A stretch of 53,931 nucleotides of DNA from an uncultured bacterium (GTDB lineage: Bacteria > Bacillota > Clostridia > Christensenellales > UBA1242), in NCBI GenBank assembly GCA_949474265.1, contig CASXBC010000006.1, positions 1-53,931 of the forward strand, read 5' to 3'. The position numbers and the translations under genes were made by a program. Positions 1-12,500 of this stretch are shown here, piece after piece. How positions within the stretch are numbered: the first letter of the stretch is position 1; every line of letters begins with the position of its first letter. Under the pieces are notes generated by a model that was not told the DNA's origin, ran no database searches, and saw only the letters and a program-made list of their open reading frames with translations.

Positions 1-1
1 A

Positions 2-211
2 CACATTGCTGATACAGAAGATACGGTCAGAAAAACCGCTGAGATTTATCATCTTTCAAAGAGTACTGTGCATAATGATGTTTCAACTAGACTTCAAAAA
101 ATTGACAGTTCTATGTTTAAAGAAGTGCAAAAAGTGCTTCAGAAAAATTTTGCAGAGAAGCATATTCGTGGTGGTGAATCTACCAAACAAAAATATGGAA
201 GAGAAAAATAA
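2..211 (+). CDS. spoIIID: SpoIIID sporulation transcription factor, 3' part
   Basis: This is the C-terminal 69 residues of a gene running off the left edge, read in the frame beginning at base 2 and ending with TAA at 209-211. The translation holds a helix-turn-helix with the motif SKSTVHNDV, and ends with HIRGGESTKQKYG. Both match the SpoIIID family, whose usual C-terminus contains KSTVHKDL and H-x-RGGEAT-K-KY. SpoIIID is a small DNA-binding protein that adjusts sigma-E and sigma-K regulons in the mother cell during sporulation. It is followed by a long AT-rich hairpin terminator. A longer open frame beginning at base 6 is a shadow of this gene. The family call is firm; whether the organism really sporulates cannot be judged from this window. 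Confidence 0.93.
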   Translation, partial: HIADTEDTVRKTAEIYHLSKSTVHNDVSTRLQKIDSSMFKEVQKVLQKNFAEKHIRGGESTKQKYGREK

Positions 212-262
212 AATAAAAATATAATGAAAATAAATTAAAATTAAATAAATTATTAATTAATT

Positions 263-303
263 AAAAATACATAAAAATGCGTGTTTTTGTGTATTTTTTT
301 ATT
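263..303 (+). terminator. Rho-independent terminator after spoIIID
   Basis: A 15-bp stem pairs bases 263-277 with 284-298, with one T·G wobble, a 6-base loop TGCGTG and a T-rich tail. It sits 51 nt after the spoIIID stop. The stem is almost all A/T, so the T tract on its 3' side doubles as the terminator tail. Confidence 0.75.
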
Positions 304-458
304 ATTTTAAAATAATTTAATTATTTTTTTATTAAATAATTTTTAATAGCGAAAATAGGGCTTTCTGAATTTTTTTAATAATTTATTTTTATTTAAAATT
401 AATTTATTTTTTATTTACAAAATCAAAAAAATAAATTTTTGTAAATTTTCGACAAAAT

Positions 459-488
459 TTGACTTTGGATATATAATTTATTTATAAT
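459..488 (+). promoter_or_regulatory. Sigma-A promoter of the giant lipoprotein gene
   Basis: TTGACT at 459-464 and TATAAT at 483-488 are separated by 18 nt. The predicted start is near base 495, giving a leader of about 44 nt. It is the only strong promoter in the gap, so it probably drives the 20.6-kb giant lipoprotein-radC transcript. Confidence 0.7.
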
Positions 489-501
489 ATATTATATAAA
501 A

Positions 502-519
502 ATCTGCCAGTTTGCAGAT
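502..519 (+). promoter_or_regulatory. 5' leader hairpin of the giant transcript
   Basis: ATCTGC (502-507) and GCAGAT (514-519) form a perfect 6-bp stem with loop CAGTTT, beginning only a few bases after the predicted transcript start and ending before the GGAGG ribosome site at 529-533. A stem at the 5' end can slow mRNA decay in Firmicutes. That role here is inference. Confidence 0.5.
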
Positions 520-538
520 ATTAAAATTGGAGGACACA

Positions 539-3500
539 ATGAAGAAATTTGCTTTGGGTATTCTTAGTGTTTTTATGATTTTGGGAGGAGTGCTTTTGTC
601 CGCTTGTGACAAAAAGGTTTCTCTTTCTTTATCCGAGACGGAGGTCGTGCTTTACACGAACTATGAGAATGGTGAAAACAATCAATCAAAGGAGATTGAA
701 GTTGATGTCAAGAATTCCAAGTCAGGCATAAATGTTGAAATTATGCACGGACAGGGCTGTGTAGACTTGGACCGTTCCAACACCTCAAAAACTAAAGCAA
801 ATGGAAAATATGCTTTTAAGATTTTGACAAAGCAAGACAAGAGCAGTGGTGTCGCTCAACTTAAAGTTTCTTCTGTTGAAGACTCAAAGCAATTTCAATA
901 CATAAATGTCACAGTAAATACTATCGTTGAAGAGATAAAGATTTCTGGTGAACATTCTCAAGACGGAAAGACAAATTTGTTTGTGGTTAAGGGCAATGAT
1001 AAAAAACTTGTAACCTCTGACTACTTTGACTTGCTTCCAATTTATGCAAACATAACAGATGTTGATTGGACATTTGAAAATGGTGAGAAACAACTTTTGA
1101 TTGATGGCAAGGTTTGTGCTGAGATTGATGGTTCAACTCTTAAGGTTTCAGAAGATTATAGTTTGAGAAAGATTGATGTTGTTGCAAGCTATGTTTTGAA
1201 CAAAGACATAAACAGAAAAGTGACTTTGGAAGTGCTTGAAAACTCAACAATACAAAATTACTCAGTAGATGACAAGATTTTCTATCGCAATGGTGTGCTT
1301 CAAACAACTCAAGCGACAGTGGCACTTAAGAGAAACAACTCAAACCTTTCTGTGGCTCAAGGTGTGCTTGTTTTTGATGTGGACTCTTCAAATGACCTTA
1401 AGCTTAAGCCGGTTGTCTATAAGAGAGATTCTGGAAAACTTGTTTTGATGGATAATGATGAATTTGAAAATTATTTCATCTTTGATTATTCAGAAAGAGA
1501 TGATGTGACTGCTGGGACAAAAACTTACAATTTCACTATTGATGCAATTGACAGCAGTGCAAAAAATATGTTTGGTCAATTTGAGGTTTATTTTGAAATT
1601 GAATATGCTGGTTATAATTACAGCGTGTCAACGAAAGATGCAAAACTTATTTTGGATATTACATATTCAGCTACACAAGTTGAGCTGACTGACAGTGAAG
1701 GCTACAGCATCAACAACACAAACCAAGATGTTTTCTCAAGTTATGAAAATGTTTTCGGTTATGAAGTGAACACTGTTATTGGACCAACAGATGTTGCAAT
1801 TGATGATAGATACTTCAGAATTACTTTTGATGTAACACAAGAAGCAGTGAGAAATCACAACATTTCTCTTGTTGACCCTGTTGGAGACCTTGCAACATTT
1901 TATACTTCAGATGGAAATGCTATTGAGTTTACTCGAAGTGCGACAGGCTCAAGCATATTTGTTTCTAGAGCACTTGAAACAGGCACAAAGATTTATGTCA
2001 AAGGGCAAGAAATCTTTGATGAGATTGAAAATATAGAATTTAAGTTTGAAGCGAGAAGCAATTCTTCTGTCAGCACGTCACTCTTCTTTACTTTCTACAA
2101 GATTGCTGAAGATAAGACTATGACTGTTTCTGGCACAGAAGAAAATCCACTTGAAAAAATCACATATCTTTCATCAAGTGTATATTCTGACAGAAAGATT
2201 GAATATGTTGTGAGAATTGATGGCATTTCAACTACTTCAGGGCTTTCATTAAACAGTGACAACACAAATCACTTTGAATATTCAAAACTTACTCTTTTGT
2301 CAAAGAGTGAAGAAACTGAAGAGGATAGTTTTGTTGTTGTTAGTTTTTCAGTTAATTTAACCTCATATAATTTTGCTGATGTTTCAAACTTCTGGTTTGA
2401 ACATATAACAGGAAAAAAATCAGAAGAGTTTGCAATTGAGACTTTTGTTCCTATAGAGTCTCTTACAATTCAAAACTCTGACAAATCCTCTGCAAATGTT
2501 TATGTAGATATGTCAGAAACTCAAGATTATATGCTTTTGAATGGTATGATTGATAGTGACGCATCAAAACATAGTTATTCGCTTTCAAACATCATGCTTG
2601 AGGCTGGCACAGCTCTTCCAATTTACACATCTGTGCAGAATGCTAGTTTGACTGCAAGTGGTATATCTTATAAATTTATGTCTTTTGACAACCTCAAACA
2701 ATATATTCGTGTTTGGACTGAAATTACAGATGATGCTGAGATAGAACGTAAAGCAAACGAAGTTGTTGCCAATGGCGATTTGAGTTTTATTGGAAATACA
2801 AATGCATTTATGTATTTCTTGGATATAAACCAAGTTCAAGATAATTATTTCTCAATCACGAAAGACAAACTTATTGTTTCAAACAGACCATTCAAAGGTT
2901 TTGTTGCTGTGCTTGCTGAGGGGTATAACGAAAACCATGAAGCTATCACACTTGTAAGATTTTTCGCTCTTGAGAGTTTTTATCCTGTAAGATACCTTTC
3001 ATCAAATGTAAGGACAACTCTTCTTTACACAGCTGATACTTTGAGTTTGAGTGACATTGCTAGGTCTTATGTTGATGTGTCAATCTCTATGAGACAAGAT
3101 GACAACATTCCTACTTATTCAAATTCACTCAGTTATTTCACATTCAGCTCTGCACTTCAAGAGTTTCATAATGTTACAGAAACAAACACTTTCTGGGGAA
3201 ACGATTTTTATTCAGTTTCAAACGTTTCACTTGTAAACAATGGCAAAAATTTGACTTTTAGGATTTCTGCAAAATCTACAAATTTGCAAACTTCAGTCAA
3301 AGATATGCTGAGAATAGTTTATAAAGATGAGCACGGCTTTGAAAAATCTGCTGAAATTCAAATTGAAATAAAAAATGTTAAGAGACTTGAGTCAGTTCAA
3401 TGGGTGAACCGTACTGCCGACAATGAGATTTATTTGAATCTTACAACGACCAACGAGAACGAGAAAAACTTTACTATTTCAACTTCAGTTGAGCCTAGTG

Positions 3501-6500
3501 ATGCAAATGATATTGGGCTTACATCAGTTTATGTTGCTACAAGTGGTTCTGCAAGTGATATTAAAATTTCAACTTCATCTGTTGGACAAATTTTCAATGT
3601 CAATATAAATACTACAAAGGGTGGAAGAGGAAATCTTTACCTTTTGCCAAACGACATGATAAAGAGTGTCAATGGTTATAATCATATTTTGGTTTATAAA
3701 TATATTGAAAACGAAGATGGAACAATCACTGAAGTGCCAATAAATATTCCTTTGTCAGATTTGGCGAGCAGATATGATGAGATAATTTCTGGCAGTGAAG
3801 AAATTTCAAATTATTTCTATAATAATGATGGCGAAAAAGTTTATTATGAAAATATTATATTGAAAATTGCAATTACCATTGCTGATGGAAGCAGTGAAGG
3901 TACTGCTATCAGAGTTTACAACCAAGGTGACCTTGAAGAGATTGACTATGCAAAATATTATAGAGTGATGAACGATATTACTCTTTCTGGCTGGAAAGCT
4001 TATGAAAGATTTAGCGGAATGATTTATGGAAACAATGGGGGAGTTACTCTTAAATTTACAAACAACAGTGAAAGCTTTGTTAATTCGTTGAGCGGAACCT
4101 TGAAGGATTTGACTTTTGTTGGTGATGTTGAAGTGACAACTTCTGCAAATGCTGGGTTTATTGCAAACACGGTTGAATTGACCGGCTCTATTGAAAATTG
4201 TGATGTTGATGTCTATTATATCAACACAACAAACAGTTATTATGGCAGTAAGCTTAAAACCAATGCTCCACAAAATGCAGGAATGATTGCTGGCCTCAAT
4301 TCAGGAACGATAAAAAATGTTAGAGTTTATGGTGGGTCAATAGAGGCATCAAGCGTGTTTGTCGGAGGACTTGTTGGTGAAAACAATGGTCTTATTGAAA
4401 ATGCTGGTTTTGAATTTTATAAATTTGAAAATGAAAGACAAAATGTAAACACTATTAACGCAGTTGGAACCTTTGGTGGACTTGTTGGTGTTGCTGGCGG
4501 AACTAGTGTTGTTAAGAAGGCTTATATCTATGCTTACGCATTACCAAACATTGTTGCTGGGGAAGGAGATGAACAAGTCAGTGATTATTCAACATCAAAT
4601 ATCATTACTGCAGATATTGTAAGAGTGTTTGCGGGAAGTGCATCAAACGGTGCAAGATTCAGCGAAAGTTTTGGCTTTATTGGTGATGTGTTTGAAGCGT
4701 TTTCAACAAGCGGAACAGACCAAAGAGTTACACTTGAAAATTGTTACATATCTTATGGTCTTGCGGATGGCTCAGTATATTCTGATATTTTCAAAAATGT
4801 GACTTATAGTTTTGTTAATGGTCAAGGAAAACCAGATGCTGGTTCTGCTAATGGTTGGATAACCATGACGGCTCCAGACAATGAAGAAGACAACTCAAAT
4901 TTGACATATCTTTCTCTTGATGAAAATATCTGGAATTTGGAAAAAACTAACACCGAAATCAATTTTGGTTATGTTTATTTGAAAAATATAGCACAAAGCA
5001 CAGCAATTGAACTCAATGATGTGCATGTTGAAGAATTGAAGGAAGAACACAATTCAACTTATAGAGTTTTAAATTCTGGAAAGAGAATTGTTGATGGGCT
5101 TGAATATGAAACCGGTGTTTTGTTTATGTACAATCCGGTTGTGCAAATTACAGATGTTCAAGAAAAAGCAACTTTGGATAGACTTAACTCAATCTCTATT
5201 GCAAGCTTGTTTGGCATTTCAAATGAGCAAGCAAAGAGTTTGCTTTTGACAAGTGAAAGCAAAAACATCATGCTTTCAACTGATTCTATAAGACTTACAA
5301 ATACAACTGTTAAAGACTTTGAAGTTAGTGTTCACTCAAAGATGGATTTCACTCAAGTGAAAACATTTAGATTTATGATTTTGAACACCCTTCCAACTCT
5401 TTCTACAATGATTGATGGAATTTCAATCAAAAACAATCAGACTGTGCTTTTGCAGACAAGTTCTAGCAGAACTCTTGTTTACAGCACTTTGAGTTCTCTC
5501 TATTTGAGCGGAACAACTCAATATGCACTTAATAAAGATGAATTTACTATCAATCACGCATTTGCTGATTCAAGTGATGGTGCTGATTTTGTCAATGTAA
5601 TTAGAAGTAGCAATTCTCTTGTGCTTTCTGGTTTGAAGAAGCATGAGAATGACAACAGAACAACAATCTCTACCACTCTTTCTCACAATGCTCTCTCTGC
5701 AGATGCAGACTATGCAAATTATGCAGAAGTTATCAATGATAAGATTGGAAGAGCTTTTGATGTTAGAGTTTATAATGGTGCAAAGAAGCTTGAAATTACC
5801 AATGCAAACAATTTGATTGTTCGTCCTTCTGAATATGCAACTTTTGATGTTGTGTTGGAGTCAGACGAACAGTCAGATGGACTTGTGTTTGCATTAAATT
5901 ATGATAATGTTGAGCTTGAAGCAAAAGAAATGGATGGTTATGTCCGTTTTGATGTTGACAGTAATCTGGCATTAGATGTTTCTTGGGGGCTTTTGTCAAC
6001 AACTCCTGTTGGCAATGCTGTTCAAAACAGATACAAAGTTTTGGTTAAGGTGAGCGAGGATAAAAAGCATTTGGTTGACAATGATTATTCTTCTTTGGTG
6101 CTTTCTGTCAATGCACTTAGCCAAGTTTCAAACAATACATATTTAAGAAATATAAGCATAAAAGTTGAGACCCAAAAAATTGAAGATTTCTCTATTTCGA
6201 CCTATTCTATTGAAAGAAGACAAATAAGAAACTCAATTCTTTATCTCACGCCATCAAGTCAAATGCTCAATGCTATGTCACCAGCAACAGATGCAATTGT
6301 CTCTGTTGCAGTGACTCCAGAGTATGCTCAAATGACTCATTTCACTTTGACTTATGAAGTCTCTGGAAATGCAGTTGGCACTGTTGGAATTTCTAAATTG
6401 GCTTACAATTCTTTGTTTGGCTATTATGCAAATTCAAATTCTTCAATTATTATTACAAATGGGATAAGAGTCAATTTGACTGAAGCGGACAAGACAGGCA

Positions 6501-9500
6501 CAGGAGTGTTCTACTTTAGACTTTATATTTCAAGTTCGTTTGCTTCAACAAGTGGTCTTAGACTTGTTGTGACTTTCTACAATGGCAATGAAGTTGTGAA
6601 AGAAGGAAGTCAAAATCTTACTGTTGACTATATGCAAGATGCTGTTATTCGTGTAAATGATGCTTCAACTTATTTGCTTTCAAAAGGTGAGACAGCAGAA
6701 GTTTCTGTAAGAATTGGACTTGACCAAGAACTCTATGATTTGTATTTGCAAAACAACGAATCAGGAATAAGCCTTTCAACTCCAACAGTTGAGATAGTTG
6801 GAAATTACAAAATATATAAAGCTCAAATCACAGCTGGAGTAAATGCAACTCTTGTTGGTGGGCAAGATAGCGGAATTTTCTATGTTTGTGCTTCAGTTGA
6901 AAGAGTGCTTAACAATGTTCAAGAAGTTAAGACAGTGCGAGCAACACTTTGCCTTGTTGATTTCTCTGTTGATGCAGATGGAATAAGTGTTGTGGGCAGT
7001 GGAAACAAGAGAGTTTATAACGGCAAGTCTTATGATGTGTTTAATGCGTATATCAATGACAGCTCTGAATTGCATTTCAATTATCCACTTTTGCCAGAAG
7101 ATTATAATTATGACAAAAATGATATAAATGCAGTTAATGCCATTGAAAGACTTATGGAAAAGAGAAATCAGTTCTTGACCAACAATTATTATAAAGATGA
7201 TGCTGTTAAATATTATATAAACTATAAACATGACTATGAAACAGGAAAGGACAATCCTATCACTCTTAAACAGCAACTTTGGTATGCAACTGATGAAACT
7301 CATTCTACTGCAATATATAATGAAAATAGAAACTCTATTGTGCAAAATGATTATTTCTCAGTAAGTGAACAATTGTTGATGGGGGATGCTTCAAGAATTA
7401 TGATTTCTGGCAAGCGTGCAGGAACTCAACTTATGAAGCTTCGTACAACAATAAATTATCAAGGGATTGAGCTTGTTTCAGACTATTACTTCTTGATTGT
7501 TGTTGAGGTTTGGACTGATGAAGAATCTCCAACTCAAATTACAACTGCAGAAGAGTTTATTGATTATGCTACAAACTCAGAAGAAGCAGGCGATTATATC
7601 TTGATGAATGATATTGTTCTTGCAGATTATACACCTGTTAGCACTTCTCTTATAAACAGCTTGGATGGAAATGGATTTACAATTCATATAAACAGCTTTA
7701 AGTATCCTGAGGGAAGCACTTTGAAGCTTGCTCTCTTTGATTCGGTTGAAAGCAACACGACTTTGAGAAATGTTAGGGTAAATCTTTATAATGGCGGACA
7801 AATTTCTGTAAACATTAAGCAATATACAAATGTTGAAATTGCAGGTTTTGCTCTTTCAAATGATGGTGTGATTTACAACTGTGAAGTGGTTTCTTATTAT
7901 GATGAAAAATATCAAGTTTCTAGAAATAACGGCAACAGTGGTTTGATTGTGAAATACACAAATGGTGCAAATTCTGACCCAATACCTCTTACTTATTCAA
8001 TGGGTGTTGAGAGTAAAGTTTCAGGCTTTGTAATTGAAAATGGTGCCTCTATCATGAACAGCCGTGTTGGCGGACAACAGTTTAAACACATTGTGCAAAT
8101 TGACAACACAAATTATCTTAAGTCACAAAATCTTGACGTTTTCTACTTGGAAGGACAAGGACAGGTCTCTGGATTTGTAAATACAAATGCTGGTTATGTA
8201 AGTGCTTGTTTTGTCAAGAATATTCAAATTGACAACATTATGGAATATGACGGCTCAATCACTTCTGGTTTTGTTATTACAAACAACAATAGTGTCCAAA
8301 ACAGTTATGTTGAAGGGCTTGGCGGTGCAACAGAAACAGTGGGTGATGAGACAAAAGAAATCGTTTGGAACAATCTTACAAACATTTCTTCTTTGGGTGT
8401 GATTTCAGGTTTTGTTTATGAAAACACTTCATTAGTAAAAAATTCTTATGCAAATATTGCAATTGAAAACTCAAAGACAAAAGGTGCAATGGTTGCTGGT
8501 TTTGTTTATAAAAACAACGAAGGTGCAGAAGTTACTCTTTGCTATGCTGCTTGTGAGATTGCAAAGAAAGATATTACACAAATGCAGTTCTCTGGAGTTG
8601 ATGACTTTACAAACTCACTGAACAAAGGGACAATTTCATTGAGCTATTTCTATAATGATAGTCGTACAGATGACACAATTCAATCAAGAGTTTCAACAAG
8701 TGCTCTTTCTGTGCATGATGTTGATAAGAAAAATTCATTCTATGGATTTAGCTTCTCATCAGGTGAAGGTGCTTATGATGGAATTTGGCAAATGAGCGAC
8801 AGTGGCAGAATTTCTCTTGTTAGTGCAAATCAAATTGCTTTGTCAAATCGTTATGCAACTACAAATGGAAAAGTTGTAAGTATTTTCTACAGCAGAAGCA
8901 TAAGAGATGTTGATACTCTTAGTTATGTTGACCTTTCTTATGGAAGTGCTGCAAATCCTATTATTTTGAGAAATGCAATTGATTTTGCTAAAGCGACAGG
9001 GAAAGCGACTTCAACTGAAGTTTCTTCTTATAAAGAATATTACACAGATACAGAAGTTTCTGGAAGATATAGAATTGTAAACAACATAGAGATGACAGAT
9101 ATTGCTCAAGATGCTGAGGATGAAGGCTCTGTAAAACTTACTACAGCAAAGAAAACCTTTAGGGGACTTTTGGATGGTAATGGATTTACCATTTCAAACA
9201 TCAGTCTTGGAAGCAGTGAGTTGGTTGAAAACTTTGGACTTTTTGCAAGGCTTGACAATGCTGTGATTATGAACCTTGACCTTACAGTTGAGTCTGTTCA
9301 TAATACTCAAGCAAACATAGTTGGTGTGCTTGCAGGCACGGCAGTTGATTCAAGAATTCTTGCAATTAAACTCTCTCCTGCAGGGACTTCAAATGAAGGA
9401 CAAAGTACTGCGGTGCAAGGACACAATGTTGTTGGTGGTGTCGTTGGTATGATGTTTGGTGAAAGCTATTTGAGTGACATCAATGTTTCAAATGTTGACG

Positions 9501-12500
9501 TTTCTTCAGAAGGCTTTACCGAAGGAAAGAAGATTGATGCAAACAAACTTTATATTGAGGGCAATGAAGATGAAACAATCAAGAGTTTGAGAAATCTTGT
9601 TGAACTTCTTGATAATGGAATTGGACTTAAATCCAATGTTGAAAAATTGTCTTACGCTGGAGCTATTGCTGGTTTTGTTGATACTTATTCAAACAAAGAT
9701 GAGGGCTTTGTATCATTTTCAAACACTCTTGAAGTTGGAGATTATGATATTGTTACAGTCAAAGTTTCAAACTCAGTAAATATTTATGCCGAAGTGTCAG
9801 GTGGTATCTTTGGTTATGTTGGAAAGTCAACTCTTATTTATGATGCTAGTATTTCTATCAATCAAAACACTGCTCTTTCAACACAAGGAGCGTCTCCATC
9901 TTATATCATCTCTAAAAACCTCTTTGCAGGTGGTTTGATTGGAGAAAACTATGGTGGATTGTTTGCTGTTTCTGCAACTTATGAAGATAAATTGCAAAAG
10001 CAAATTGAAGAGGGAGAAAACTCATATTATTCAAATCCTGGGGACAGTGAACGTGGTCAGATGTCTATCTTCTCTTATACTCCAAATGATGAAGGATATT
10101 TGACAAGAACAAACAAACCTCGTTTTGTTGGTGGACTTGTTGGTTATATGGGTGGTGGTTATATCTATGTTGGTATCAGCAAACTCAACACTATCTCAAA
10201 CACAGATGCTGTTGTTGGTGGTGTGGTTGGACTTGCTGGTGGCATAGGCAACAAATATGACTTGACCTTTACTACTCAAAGAAAACCTATCAACACGCTT
10301 TATTATGAAGTTTATGCTTCTGGGGATGCTTATTCAAAAGATAGCGTTGCTGGTGGTATTATTGGTGCAGTTGAGTCAACTGTCAATGCTTCTTCAATCA
10401 TTGCTATGAAGAATGTTATGGCTATGAATTATTATTCATACTCAGGAATGTCTCTTACTGCAGACAATGCGTCACCTAAGGACAATTCAAACACTTATTT
10501 GAGTGATAAGCATTTTATGTTGGCTGGAGGTATCTTCTCAAAAGAAGAAGATAAACTTAAGCCAAATGATGACAAAACAAGACTTCTTTCAGATTTCTAT
10601 TTGATAAATTCTGTTAATGACTTTGCATTGAATTTGAAAGATGGCACTACTGCAGCGGCAGAAATCGGTTCTTATACCGTTGGTGGTTATAAGACTATTC
10701 TTATGGGAAGTGTTGAAGCAAAATTGGAGCCAATTGGCTTCTTCAGTCCAGCAGAAACCATAATGAAAGATTCAAAATATGTCATTGATTCAACTATTGT
10801 TTCAGCTCAGCATATTGGAGATGAGGACCTCAAAGCAATGACTAGTGCTTATGCTAGAATGAAAAACTACTTTATCTCTAATGGCTGGGATGAGAAATAT
10901 TGGACTCACGAACAGAACAGACTCTTCCCAAGTATTGTGCTTTTGCCTAAAGTTACAATAGATTTTTGGGATGTTGACAACACTAAAGATATTTTGGAAA
11001 AAATGAAAAATGATGCTTCTGGAACTATTGTTGTCAGAGGAAGGTTGTTGCATGATGATGAAAATTGTTTAGACAGACAGGACATCAACCTGACTCCATC
11101 AAATCCAGATTATGAAAGTTTTAAGTCGCTTTTGACAGTTGATAGTTTTAGAGGAAGATTGGTTTCTTATGAGTCTTATATGAACACTCAAGAAGGTGGA
11201 AAGATAACCCAAACTGTTCAAGGAGGCGGTGACAGAGATGAAAAAGTCGGCATAATTTTAAGCCAATCTCTGTTTGAAAGTCTCAAAGGAAATGCTTCAA
11301 TTGAAGGTCTGAATTTCTATATGACTCCACAAGCGAAACAAGGCAACAAATATGGCTTTAGTCTTATATCAAAAGAGGCAGAGACGGCTTTCTTAAGAAA
11401 TGTAAATATCATTATTAATGAAGATTTTGTGATTAAGTCTGAAGGAGAAACTTACATTCATTATGATGATGGAAAATATGAGTCAATTGGACTTATTGCA
11501 GGTCTTGCAACTTCAACCTCATTCTACAATGTCAACATAAAGTTGAGAGGGGATGCTGATATTAAATTTGTTGGAGATTTGGTTGATAACAAGTCTTATA
11601 TGGGACTTTTGGCTGGAAACATTAGACAAAAATCAGCCCAATCTCAAATGTCAATCAGAGAAATTAACATTGAAAGAGTGAGACTTCAAAATCAAAGTGA
11701 AGCAACTCAAATAAGCGAAAAGCCAATAAACATTACATTTAGTCCAAAAGGCAATGTTTCGTCAACTGAAAGTGAGTTGTTTGCAGGTATTTATTCTGGA
11801 GCTATTTCAAAGAGTACCGGTTCAGCTGCAGTTTCTGTTGGAGTGAGACAAGTAAATGATATTAATTTAAATATTGAAAAATTTGAAGACAATAATGATG
11901 GCAGACTTAAAAAAGTTTCTATTGGTGGATATTTTGGTGCATTAAATGGTGCTGATAAAGTGGAACTTGTTGAAGGCGAAGATGATGATGCAGATGGCAC
12001 AGGCATTACTATAAATCAAAAATGCAATATCCAAGAAATTTCTGCAGGGCTTGCTTTCGGACAAACAAATTCTGCTTTCCAATTTGCTTTTGATAAAGCG
12101 ATAAATGCTTGGATGATTGGTAGAGTGATTCAATATGATGCTTTTGATGTTGAAAGAGCAAGAATAGGAAGTGTTGTTGGTGAATCTAATGAGAGTATTA
12201 CTATCACAGGACTTCGTGTCAAGTTTGATGTTTCTAAGAAAGCAATGTATCCTACTGATGAAAGAACTCCATTAGAAGATGCTATTAAAGCATTTAAAGA
12301 AAAAGCAGAAACCATTTCTCAAAATAGCTACTCTTATGACAACATAGTAAAACCATTTGCTGTGACAGACAACTCAAGTTCTAATAAAGATAATGCAATA
12401 GGTGGAGTTGTTGGTTTTGCTCGTGGCGGAAGCTCAATTAGTATTAGTGGCTCTACAAGTTTGTCTGGAAACTTGTTTGTTTCTGGGTCAAAGGACAGCA

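Larger units (their letters stand above)
212..538 (+). other. AT-rich gap between spoIIID and the giant gene
   Basis: This 327-nt gap holds no convincing gene. Its left part carries the spoIIID terminator (263-303) and its right end carries the promoter, leader hairpin and ribosome site of the giant lipoprotein gene. Between about 304 and 458 it is nearly pure A/T (runs such as TTATTTTTTTATT) with no ORF, hairpin or tRNA-like fold that I can support. Confidence 0.7.

Noticed and set aside
6-224. 72-aa open frame at the left edge
   Set aside because: It lies in a different frame from the SpoIIID reading, has no ribosome site or recognisable content, and is a shadow of the partial spoIIID gene.
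512-538. TTG start adding nine residues to the giant lipoprotein
   Set aside because: The GGAGG site lies downstream of this codon and the lipoprotein signal peptide begins naturally at ATG 539.
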